Part shown: positions 1-6,999 of the stretch, in pieces
Numbering within the stretch: the stretch's first letter is position 1
Layout: every line of letters begins with the position of its first letter
NCBI GenBank assembly: GCA_947001705.1
Contig: CAMQHT010000025.1
Span: 1-34,881 of the forward strand
DNA from: an uncultured Collinsella sp.
Lineage (GTDB): Bacteria > Actinomycetota > Coriobacteriia > Coriobacteriales > Coriobacteriaceae
Direction of reading: 5' to 3'
Length of the DNA: 34,881 nt
Translations under genes and position numbers: made by a program
Notes under the pieces: generated by a model
Told to the model about the DNA's origin: nothing
The model's database searches: none
The model's input: only the letters and a program-made list of their open reading frames with translations

Positions 1-194
1 ATAGTAAAAAAGTGCTGCCTGCACCTTCACAGGCGCAGGCAGCACAAACCACAAAAAAAAAAAAAACAAAAAAAAATTTTTTTGTTTTTAATTTACAGGC
101 CCCCGCAGGGGGGGGGTGGGTTTGTTTATAAGGCGCCGGGGCCGGGGGGGTTGGCGCCCCGCGCCCCCGCTTTGTTTCGTCCCATTGCGCCCGG
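1..194. other. Low-complexity contig edge without genes
   Basis: Apart from the hairpin at 12-45, this stretch is runs of A and T (about 52-92) followed by G- and C-runs (about 100-180), unlike the balanced high-GC sequence that starts at about 190. No open frame or ribosome site is visible. It is best read as poor-quality sequence at a contig edge, because the other end of the window (34796-34881) has the same character. A genuine homopolymer-rich intergenic region cannot be excluded. Confidence 0.6.
5..45 (-). terminator. Rho-independent terminator downstream of the Ski2-like helicase
   Basis: Perfect 11-bp inverted arms GTGCTGCCTGC (12-22) and GCAGGCAGCAC (35-45) enclose a 12-nt loop. Read on the minus strand the hairpin is followed at once by TTTTTTACTAT, the classic uridine tract. 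It would end transcription from the minus-strand helicase gene, about 150 bp past its stop codon. On the plus strand no U tract follows. Confidence 0.75.
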
Positions 195-2876
195 CTAGTC
201 CTCGAGCAGGTTCTCGATAAAGCCGACACGGTAGTTCTTGAAGATGACCTCGCCGCCGTCTTGCGTGGCGTCCAGATCGACATCGCCCATGATGCCAAAA
301 TCGTGGTCGCCATCCTCGTCAGCAAAGATCTGGTGCACGTGCCATACGTGCGCGGTCTTCTCGTCGGACTCGTCGATGGAAAACATCGCGGCGCTGCGGG
401 CATCTCCGTCGGTGAGGATTTCCTCGTGCTGCTCGTGGTAAGCGTCGAGTGCTTTTTGCCAGCGGATCTCGCTCATGCCCCAGTCGTCGTCGAGCTCGCC
501 CAGGTCGCGAACGTGCTCGCGGGCGGCAAGGGTCACGCGGCGGAAGAGCGCGTTGCGCACCAACAGCGTGCAGCCGCGGCGGTCCGCCACGACCTCGTCG
601 ATGCCCTGCGGCGGCGCAGCATCGAGGGCTGCCGGGTTGCCGGCGTTCTCCCACTCGTCCACCAGGCTCGAGTCCACCGAGCGCACCACAAAGCCGAGCC
701 ACGAGATAATGTCGCGCAGACGCTCGTCGCGCTTCTCGATGGGCACGGTGCGGTCGAGCGAACGGTAGGCCTCTGCCAGGTAACGCAGCAAAATGCCCTC
801 GGAGCGGGCGATGCCGAGCTTTTGAATGTAACCCTTAAAATCGCTCGCGCTTTCCAGCATATCGCGCAGGACGCTTTTGGGAGAGAGCTGGTAGTCGTTT
901 GCCCAGGGCACTTCCTGGCAGTACTTGTCGAAGGCGGCGTCGAGCAAGTCCTCGAGCGGTTTTTCGTAGGTGACATCCTGGATGCGCTCCAGGCGTTCCT
1001 CATATTCGACGCCGTCAGCCTTCATTTCGGCCATCGCGCGGTCGCGCGCTGCGCGCTCCTGAGCGCGCAGCACCTGCTTGGGATCCTCGAGCGTTGCCTC
1101 GACCATCGAGATCAGGTCCATGGTATAGGTCTCGCTCTCGGGATCGAGCAGCTCCAGCGCGGCAAGCAAAAACGGCGAGAGCGGCTGGTCGAGCGCAAAG
1201 TCCTCGGGCAGGTCGACCGTCAGCGCGTAGTCGATGTCCGGCGCGGCGTCAGCCGGAGCGTCGGGTGCGGGCGGCACTTCGGTGCGAACGACGACGCCGG
1301 AATCGATGAGCGTGGCGAAGATCTCGTCGGCACGAACCTCGAGCTTTGCCTTTTCCTCAGGGGTCTGCAGACTCGTCTCGATGAGGTCGTGTACGCGGGC
1401 TCGGGCATCGCCGCCCTGCTCGACCACGCTAATCACCATGGAGTGCGTGATGCGCAGGCGCGGCTTGAGTGTCTCGGGCTGCGTCTCGATCAGGCGCTCA
1501 AAGGTTTGCTTGTTCCAGGTGACAAAGCCCTCGGGGGCCTTCTTCTTTTTAATCTTGCGGAGTTTTTTGGGGTCGTCGCCCGCCTTGGCCATGAGCTTGG
1601 CGTTCTCGATTTCGTGCTCGGGTGCCTCGGCAATCACCATGCCCTCGGTATCGAAGCCCGAGCGGCCGGCGCGACCGGCAATCTGATGGAACTCGCGGGC
1701 GCGCAGACGACGCATCTTGTAGCCGTCGAACTTGGTGAGCGCGGTGAGCACCACGGTGTGGATGGGCACGTTGATACCGACGCCGAGCGTATCGGTGCCG
1801 CAGATGACGGGCAGCAGGCCCTGCTGCGCCAAGCGCTCGACCAGCAGGCGATAGCGCGGCAACATGCCAGCATGATGCACGCCGACGCCGCATCCAAGCA
1901 GGCGCTTGAGAATCTTGCCAAAAGCCGTCGAGAAGCTCGTGCCTTTGGCAGCTTCCTTAATGGCCTCGCGCTGCTCCTTACTAGCGATGCCAAAATTGGC
2001 GAGCGACTGTGCCGTCGCAAGGGCGGCATCCTGGCTAAAGTGCACGATATAGAGCGGGGCCTCGCCGCGGCGTATGGCGAGCTCGACCGTGCCCTCGAGG
2101 GAGGTCGTCACATAGTCGTAACTCAGCGGAACAGGACGCGGGGCGTCGACGACCAAGTCGCAAGCAGCGCCGGTGTGCTCCTCGAGTGAGGCGGCGATGG
2201 CAGTGACATCGCCGAGCGTGGCGCTCATGAGCATGAATTGCGTGTGAGGCAGGGTGAGCAGCGGCACCTGCCAGGCCCAACCGCGATCGGGGTCGGCAAA
2301 GTAGTGGAACTCGTCCATGGCGACGCAGCCAACATCGGCATCTTCGCCCTCGCGTAGTGCGTCGTTGGCGAGGATTTCTGCCGTACAGCAGATGACGGGC
2401 GCCTTGGTGTTGATATGCGTGTCGCCGGTGATCATACCGACGTTATCGCGGCCGAGCACCTGCACAAGGTCGAAAAACTTCTCGCTGACCAGAGCCTTGA
2501 TGGGGGCCGTGTAATAGCAGCGTTTGCTCTGTGCCATGCCCATAAAGAGCATGCCCAGCGCGACAAGCGACTTGCCCGATCCGGTCGGCGTGCCCAGAAT
2601 GACGTGATCGCCGGCGGCTAGATCCATGAGGGCCTCTTCCTGGTGGTCCCACAGCTCAATACCGCGATCGCTCGTCCATTCAAAGAAGCGCTCGAAGGCC
2701 TGGTCGGGCGTGAGCCACGGTTCGGGCTCGCTGCCGTCCTCGGGCTCCCACCAGGTGGGGGAGAGCGCACCGAGTGAGCCGAATTCGGCTTCGGTTCCCG
2801 TGCCGCCCGAGAATGAGCTGGCGGCTCCGGCACCGGAGACGGTGCTGGCGGCGATATCTGTCGTGGTCTGTGCCAT
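195..2876 (-). CDS. Ski2-like DEAD/DEAH-box RNA helicase (DUF3516 type)
   Basis: 893-aa superfamily 2 helicase. Visible motifs are Walker A GTPTGSGKS (95-103), Walker B DEFH (188-191), motif III SAT (218-220) and motif VI QIAGRAGRSG (398-407). Residues from about 430 to the end form a long helical region resembling the DUF3516 domain that follows the helicase core in actinobacterial Ski2/Mtr4-like proteins. The first 40 residues are Ala/Ser/Gly-rich and probably disordered. Known Ski2-like enzymes unwind structured RNA, often with exonucleases; a cytoplasmic role in RNA turnover or processing is inferred from the family. The ATG start has a weak GAGAGAAAG ribosome site. The gene stands alone, with a terminator behind it at 5-45 and an inverted-repeat element upstream. 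The family call is strong and the substrate unknown. Confidence 0.9.
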   Translation of the reverse strand: MAQTTTDIAASTVSGAGAASSFSGGTGTEAEFGSLGALSPTWWEPEDGSEPEPWLTPDQAFERFFEWTSDRGIELWDHQEEALMDLAAGDHVILGTPTGSGKSLVALGMLFMGMAQSKRCYYTAPIKALVSEKFFDLVQVLGRDNVGMITGDTHINTKAPVICCTAEILANDALREGEDADVGCVAMDEFHYFADPDRGWAWQVPLLTLPHTQFMLMSATLGDVTAIAASLEEHTGAACDLVVDAPRPVPLSYDYVTTSLEGTVELAIRRGEAPLYIVHFSQDAALATAQSLANFGIASKEQREAIKEAAKGTSFSTAFGKILKRLLGCGVGVHHAGMLPRYRLLVERLAQQGLLPVICGTDTLGVGINVPIHTVVLTALTKFDGYKMRRLRAREFHQIAGRAGRSGFDTEGMVIAEAPEHEIENAKLMAKAGDDPKKLRKIKKKKAPEGFVTWNKQTFERLIETQPETLKPRLRITHSMVISVVEQGGDARARVHDLIETSLQTPEEKAKLEVRADEIFATLIDSGVVVRTEVPPAPDAPADAAPDIDYALTVDLPEDFALDQPLSPFLLAALELLDPESETYTMDLISMVEATLEDPKQVLRAQERAARDRAMAEMKADGVEYEERLERIQDVTYEKPLEDLLDAAFDKYCQEVPWANDYQLSPKSVLRDMLESASDFKGYIQKLGIARSEGILLRYLAEAYRSLDRTVPIEKRDERLRDIISWLGFVVRSVDSSLVDEWENAGNPAALDAAPPQGIDEVVADRRGCTLLVRNALFRRVTLAAREHVRDLGELDDDWGMSEIRWQKALDAYHEQHEEILTDGDARSAAMFSIDESDEKTAHVWHVHQIFADEDGDHDFGIMGDVDLDATQDGGEVIFKNYRVGFIENLLED

Positions 2877-3185
2877 GTGTTTGCTTTCTCTCGCGATTGT
2901 CCGCCAACTATTATGGCGTAGCGTCGCATCGATGCGTTCGCAGGCAAGAAAATGCAGGAAATGGGCGTTCTGCCCAGCCGTTTAGTGTAGTCGCTAGCCA
3001 AGTGAGTAGACTTTTTGCGATATTGCGAGCACATGACTTTTGCGCAAGGGTTCTACCTGCGGTTTTATGTTTCGCTATGCGGGCTGTGCCTGGCTATTGC
3101 AAAAAAGTCTACTCACTTAGGTTTGAGGGCCGTTCGCTGGCGCCAATTTGCGCTTGTTTGCCGACGCCGCGACCATCAGAAGCCC
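2877..3185. other. Intergenic region holding a 119-bp inverted-repeat element
   Basis: This 309-bp gap separates the trmB stop from the helicase start, both on the minus strand. It contains the inverted-repeat element at 3000-3118. It also has an AT-rich stretch near 2908-2915 (CATAAT on the minus strand) that could be the -10 box of the helicase promoter, although no convincing -35 is visible. No coding potential was recognised. Confidence 0.6.
3000..3118. repeat. 119-bp inverted-repeat element
   Basis: Terminal arms AAGTGAGTAGACTTTTTGC (3000-3018) and its complement at 3099-3118 match except for one extra A:T in the right arm. Similarity continues imperfectly inward for roughly 15 more bases (GCGATA against GCAATA, then a shared GCACA). 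No U tract follows on either strand, so it is not a simple terminator. It carries no ORF of its own. Sharp ends and long arms suggest a miniature mobile or REP-type element, or a very long RNA hairpin in the trmB to helicase transcript. A copy-number search would decide. Confidence 0.7.
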
Positions 3186-4025
3186 CTAGGACTCTTGCGG
3201 CAGGCGCTTCTTGCCTTTGCGGGCGCGGTTTCTAAAGTTCTCGACGGCCTCTTCCATGCCCAGAGGTACATAGGTGAGCTCATCGAGGTTTTCGGGCAGG
3301 TAGCAGGCAAGGCTTTGCTCCTGCGCGCGGCCCGCCGCGAGCTGTTCATTGCTGGGCTGCGCGCCGGGTGTGGCGCAAATGCCATAGACGACGGCACCCA
3401 TCTCGCGCGTGCGGCATTCGTACTCGGTCTCGGGATGCTCGGGATGGTCGCGGCGGACGTCGTCGCTTACCCAAAGCGTGTCGTAGCCGGCCGCGGCAAA
3501 CTGCCCCAGGGCGTAGTCGCGCAATGGCTTACTGTCGGTTCGCAGTGTGACGGTGGCGCCGGCTGAAAAGAGCGGGCGGTAGAGCATCAGATGGTCGACA
3601 TGGACGAGTCGTTTTTTGGCGTACTTGGCCTTGGGCTGCGGCGTGGGAAAGTTAATGGTAATGGCATCGAGCTCGCCTGCGGCAAACAGCTGCGGCAGCG
3701 ATGCGGCGCCTCGGGGCAGGACGAGTGCGTTGGACAGCTCCTGCTCGCAGATTTTCTGTGCGGCATAGGCGATGCAGATGGGCTCCTGGTCCATACCGAT
3801 AAAGAGGGTGTTTGGCTCGTGGGCCGCGCGCTCTACAAGGTACGTTCCCTTGCCACAGCCAAGATCCAGGTGAAGGTGTTCGAAGGGCTTGCTGCCAACT
3901 GGCGCGCAAGCCTCGCGCCAATCTCCGGCATAGGCCTCGGGGTTCGTCTCAATCGCATCGGCGTAGCGCTCCAGGCGCTCCTCGAGCACAAAGTTCTTAG
4001 GCGTGCGAACGTGGACGGCTCCCAT
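3186..4025 (-). CDS. trmB: tRNA (guanine-N7-)-methyltransferase
   Basis: 279-aa class I SAM methyltransferase of the TrmB family, which makes m7G46 in the variable loop of tRNA. The SAM-binding loop DLGCGKGTYL is at residues 54-63. The substrate motif region reads NFPTPQPKAKYAKKRL (125-140), equivalent to the usual DPWPKKRHxKRR block but with TPQPK in place of DPWPK. It is longer than typical TrmB (about 210-240 aa) through a 50-residue N-terminal extension and a basic C-terminal tail (RNRARKGKKRLP). The ATG at 4025 is preceded by an AAGGAG ribosome site. It lies upstream of the helicase and downstream of the Trm9-like methyltransferase, all on one strand, so a tRNA-modification grouping is plausible. 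Confidence 0.88.
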   Translation of the reverse strand: MGAVHVRTPKNFVLEERLERYADAIETNPEAYAGDWREACAPVGSKPFEHLHLDLGCGKGTYLVERAAHEPNTLFIGMDQEPICIAYAAQKICEQELSNALVLPRGAASLPQLFAAGELDAITINFPTPQPKAKYAKKRLVHVDHLMLYRPLFSAGATVTLRTDSKPLRDYALGQFAAAGYDTLWVSDDVRRDHPEHPETEYECRTREMGAVVYGICATPGAQPSNEQLAAGRAQEQSLACYLPENLDELTYVPLGMEEAVENFRNRARKGKKRLPQES

Positions 4026-4046
4026 GAGGCTCCTTGATCATGAGTA

Positions 4047-4070
4047 TGGAACGCATGGCAGCGCGTTCCA
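4047..4070 (-). repeat. Hairpin in the trmB leader
   Basis: Perfect 8-bp inverted repeat TGGAACGC (4047-4054) and GCGTTCCA (4063-4070), 22-23 nt upstream of the trmB start codon. There is no U tract. It could be a leader hairpin or an operator. Two weaker stems lie nearby at 4091-4105 and 4123-4140, just after the upstream methyltransferase stop; the former is followed on the minus strand by CACCCTTTTC and might be a poor terminator. Confidence 0.4.
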
Positions 4071-4143
4071 TCAATGGGTTGAAAAGGGTGGGGCATAGCT
4101 TGCCCGAAAGTTGCGGTGCGGCTCGGCGGCAAGTCGCCGATGC

Positions 4144-5016
4144 CTACAGGCGCTTGAGAATCACGTAACGGTTGAGCTCGCCGCTGCGACCGTCGGCATG
4201 GAAGCGCTCAAGCTCGCGCACGGGGACCTCGCCGCTCTTGTAGAATGTGCGCACGCCGCGCACCAGGTCGGTGATCTGCTGATCGTCAAAGTGATGGCAA
4301 TAGCGGTAGGCGTGGCGGTCGTTTTGCCAGCCAATGAGGTGGTCGCCGGCTTCAAACTGCGCGGAATCGTAACTTTCAAACGGCGGGGTGAGCTCGGCGC
4401 GGGCTTCGGCGCGAACGGCCTTGCGCGCCATGCGCTCGTCGTTCATAAACTCCCAAAAGCTGATGGCGATGATGCCGCCTGGGCGCGTCTGGCGCACCAG
4501 GGCGTCGAGCACGCGTACGCGGTACTCGCACGACGGCACGTGGTGCATAAAGCCAAAGCAGACCGAGATGTCGGCGAGCGGGGCGTCGAAAAGCACGTCG
4601 GGTGTCTCGGCGGGGTTGAGCTTCATGAGGGCATCGAGTACGTCGAGTTCCTGGAAGTGCAGGTTGGGAATGCGCAGGGCGTGACCGTGCGCATCGATAG
4701 CCAAATCCTGACACGAGTCAACACCATAGAACTCAAACGGGCAACTGGCATCTGCCGAGGGGTTTGCGCCGTCGACGCCCTTGGCGGAAAGTGCGCCGCC
4801 GGCGGCAAAGTTCTCGAATCGCATGTTGCCGCAGGCAAGATCGAAGACGCGGACGGGATGCTCGATCGTGGCGACGTCGAGCTGCTCGAGCGCTATGTCC
4901 ACGGTGCGTACCCAGCCAGGCCACGGTGCCTGGCGCGTATCGGAGAAGGAGGCGGAGTGCTCGCGATAGAACGTATTGTTGAGCTGAATGAGCGATGAGG
5001 CGAAATCGCGGTTCAC
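4144..5016 (-). CDS. Trm9/ALKBH8-like SAM-dependent tRNA wobble-uridine methyltransferase (putative)
   Basis: 290-aa class I methyltransferase. I place the start at GTG 5016, because GGAGGGAG sits 9 nt upstream; longer ATG starts lack such a site. Residues 17-36 contain FYREH...FSDTRQAPWPGW, very like the FSxTRxKPWP signature of yeast Trm9. The SAM loop is FDLACGNMRF (58-67). A FGFMHHVPSCEYRVRVL block matches Trm9's motif around its His-His pair. The C-terminus (YRYCHHF...SGELNRYVILKR) parallels the Trm9 end (YRYYHLY...WWVVAQKR). Trm9 methylates cm5U34 of tRNA to mcm5U34. An Elp3 homologue, the enzyme that makes cm5U34, is encoded about 2 kb away at 7000, so a shared pathway is inferred. I know the Trm9 comparison from memory and have not run an alignment. 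Confidence 0.7.
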   Translation of the reverse strand: MNRDFASSLIQLNNTFYREHSASFSDTRQAPWPGWVRTVDIALEQLDVATIEHPVRVFDLACGNMRFENFAAGGALSAKGVDGANPSADASCPFEFYGVDSCQDLAIDAHGHALRIPNLHFQELDVLDALMKLNPAETPDVLFDAPLADISVCFGFMHHVPSCEYRVRVLDALVRQTRPGGIIAISFWEFMNDERMARKAVRAEARAELTPPFESYDSAQFEAGDHLIGWQNDRHAYRYCHHFDDQQITDLVRGVRTFYKSGEVPVRELERFHADGRSGELNRYVILKRL

Positions 5017-5062
5017 GGCGCGGAACTCCCTCCGTTGGCGGTGCGGAATAAACAGTACGACC

Positions 5063-5092
5063 ATACTACCGTTAACGCCGCAACGGGGACAA
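5063..5092 (-). promoter_or_regulatory. Putative promoter of the Trm9-like gene
   Basis: On the minus strand TTGTCC (5087-5092) and TAGTAT (5063-5068) are separated by 18 bp, resembling a housekeeping -35/-10 pair. Transcription would start near 5056, giving a leader of about 40 nt before the GTG at 5016, which supports the shorter start. This rests on consensus matching only. Confidence 0.4.
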
Positions 5093-5283
5093 CCGAGCTG
5101 CGGGTCATTGCTTTGTTTGGACACATTTCCGCAGCTCATATATGCCCGCAACCGCCGGTTGTCAAAAATCTCACTAGAATAGGTGGCATGCTTTTGGCGG
5201 TGGCGGATAGATTTTTAACTGTGCAAGGCGCCTTAAGAACAAAAACGGTCCGGCGGCACGGCTGGCATCGCATAGGAGGAACC

Positions 5284-6006
5284 ATGAATGTAGAAACTGC
5301 GCAGCGGCTCGCCGACCTTCGTCGCAGCAAGGGTTTTAGCCAAGAAGGGCTGGCGCGAAAGCTGGGGCTGTCGCGCCAGGCGGTCAGTAAATGGGAGCGT
5401 GCGGAGAGCTCGCCCGATACCGAGAACCTGATCTCGCTCGCAAAACTCTATGGCGTGAGTTTGGACGAGCTCCTCAATCCGAGCGATGAGATCGAGGACG
5501 ATATCGAGTTTGAGAACGAGGACCGCGCCCGTCAGCGCGAGGCCGAGGCGGCAGAACGTGCCCGCACCCATGAGGCGGCGGCGCGCGCCACGGAGGCAGC
5601 TACGCAGGCGAGTGATGCTGCGGCCAAGGCGGCGCAAGCGGCAAGCTGGAGTGCGCAGGCCGCCAATGCCGCTACGGCGCAGGTGACGAGTGGCGGCGCA
5701 GCTGGCTCGACTCCGGTGAAAGGTCCGTTCCAGTCGTTCCCGTACTGGGCCGTGTGCTGGCTGCTGTTCTTTTTGCTGATGTTCCTGTTTGGCGCCGGCC
5801 CCTTTGCCGCGCTGATTTTCTTTACGATCCCCATCTATCACTGGGCGGCACGTGCGCTCGATGGCGATTGGGCGCGCGGGGATATCCAGGTTGGTCCGGC
5901 GCCGGCGGTCGCTAGGACTAAGGGGGAGGACGTTTCCACAGCGGTTGACGCTGACATGGCTGCCGCGACTACCGCTGAGCCGATTGCCAAAGAGAGTGAT
6001 GAATGA
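5284..6006 (+). CDS. Membrane-tethered XRE-family transcriptional regulator
   Basis: 240 aa, start chosen at ATG 5284 with AGGAGG directly upstream (5275-5280). Residues 5-65 form a Cro/C1-type helix-turn-helix (QRLADLRRSKGFSQEGLA, then LSRQAVSKWERAES). Residues 68-82 are acidic. Residues 83-135 are an Ala/Arg/Glu-rich segment likely to be a long helix or coiled coil. Residues 154-170 and 173-190 are two predicted membrane helices, followed by a hydrophilic tail. The layout implies a DNA-binding domain held at the membrane, possibly reading an envelope signal. The stop overlaps the next gene's start (ATGATGA), so the two are translationally coupled. Targets and signal are unknown; autoregulation would be usual for such pairs. 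Confidence 0.85.
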   Translation: MNVETAQRLADLRRSKGFSQEGLARKLGLSRQAVSKWERAESSPDTENLISLAKLYGVSLDELLNPSDEIEDDIEFENEDRARQREAEAAERARTHEAAARATEAATQASDAAAKAAQAASWSAQAANAATAQVTSGGAAGSTPVKGPFQSFPYWAVCWLLFFLLMFLFGAGPFAALIFFTIPIYHWAARALDGDWARGDIQVGPAPAVARTKGEDVSTAVDADMAAATTAEPIAKESDE

Positions 6007-6902
6007 TGAAGCTTTCGCATGAATCCAAGGTACGCTTGGGCGTTGGCATCGGAGCGTTTGTGCTCATCATCGGGCTTGTCTTTGGCATTTCGCGGACTTT
6101 GATTCATTTTGATGGCCCGTGGGATCTCGACGATGTTGTATCCGGCTTCTCTGGTATGGACGATGCGGTTGACGAGGACGATCTTTTGGATGGCGGTAAC
6201 TATTCCGCTCAGCCTCAGCAGCTTTCGAGCGAAACCTTTGATGCCGACGCGTTCACATCGCTTGACTTGGACGTGACGTCGGGCACGGTCGAGGTCAAAC
6301 ACGTCTCCAGCGGGCCAGTGCGCGTAATTGAAAGCGGTCGCGTGGCAACGGGGACCGTTGCCTTCGATGCGGCAACCCAGAACCTGGCCGAAATCAAGGG
6401 CTCTACGCTCAAGATTCGCCAGTTCGATTGCGATGACGAGCGCGCCATTGACCGCACGGTTACCGTCGAACTGCCGCGCGAAGTTGCCGATAACATGGTG
6501 GGCATTACAGCGAATGTAGGATCGGGTGACCTGACGGTCGCGGGTATTGCGTGTCATGACCTTAACCTGACTTTGGACTCTGGAGACGTTGAGTTTACGG
6601 GCACCGTGACCGATACCCTGAATGCCGAGGTCGGTTCGGGCGATGTGACGTTCGAGCTCTACCAGGCCCCCGCGAAGTCGATGGACGTGAGTGTGGGCTC
6701 GGGCGATGTGGAGATGACGGTTCCGAACTCGACGGGCTTTAAGGCGAGCCTCACCTTGGGCAGCGGCGACTTTGAGAGCGATTTCCTTCCGCTTGGCTAC
6801 GACGGCGAGACCATTTTGAATCTTGAATTCGATAACGGCGATAAGTCTGCTACGTATCGTTTTGAGGTCGGTTCGGGCGACATGTCGTTTGATCCGGAGT
6901 GA
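6003..6902 (+). CDS. DUF4097-family membrane protein with SGD beta repeats
   Basis: 299 aa (298 if the second of two tandem ATGs, at 6006, is used). A single membrane helix at about residues 10-30 is followed by an acidic stretch and an extracytoplasmic domain. The domain contains a recurring [VL]xSGD motif (VGSGDLTV, LDSGDVEF, VGSGDVTF, VGSGDVEM, LGSGDFES, VGSGDMSF), typical of the DUF4097 right-handed beta-helix or adhesin-like fold. The function of this family is not established. Overlap with the membrane-bound XRE regulator upstream suggests a two-gene envelope-sensing unit, with this protein as sensor or output. A strong terminator follows at 6950. Confidence 0.85.
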   Translation: MMKLSHESKVRLGVGIGAFVLIIGLVFGISRTLIHFDGPWDLDDVVSGFSGMDDAVDEDDLLDGGNYSAQPQQLSSETFDADAFTSLDLDVTSGTVEVKHVSSGPVRVIESGRVATGTVAFDAATQNLAEIKGSTLKIRQFDCDDERAIDRTVTVELPREVADNMVGITANVGSGDLTVAGIACHDLNLTLDSGDVEFTGTVTDTLNAEVGSGDVTFELYQAPAKSMDVSVGSGDVEMTVPNSTGFKASLTLGSGDFESDFLPLGYDGETILNLEFDNGDKSATYRFEVGSGDMSFDPE

Positions 6903-6949
6903 CGTGCGGTTTTCGGAGATCGGTACATATAGGCATGCTCTTTGATGGA

Positions 6950-6988
6950 GGCGCCGGAGCCGTGACGGGCTTCGGCGCCTTTGCCTTT
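6950..6988 (+). terminator. Rho-independent terminator after the XRE/DUF4097 pair
   Basis: Arms GGCGCCGGAGCC (6950-6961) and GGCTTCGGCGCC (6968-6979) pair with one mismatch around a 6-nt loop and are followed by TTTGCCTTT. It closes the two-gene operon just before the Elp3 gene. Confidence 0.75.
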
Positions 6989-6993
6989 ACAAT
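6988..6993 (+). promoter_or_regulatory. Putative -10 box for a leaderless Elp3 transcript
   Basis: TACAAT at 6988-6993 lies only 6 bp before the ATG at 7000, so a transcript from it would begin at or next to the start codon. There is no usable ribosome site; the nearby GGGG is only 3 nt from the ATG. No good -35 is visible because the terminator stem occupies that position. Leaderless mRNAs are common in Actinobacteria. Confidence 0.45.
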
Positions 6994-6999
6994 GGGGAC

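Noticed and set aside
261..2189. 642-aa plus-strand ORF
   Set aside because: Antisense to the Ski2-like helicase, whose motifs are intact; shadow frame.
3000..3118. Inverted repeat as a rho-independent terminator of trmB
   Set aside because: The loop is about 80 nt and no U tract follows on the minus strand.
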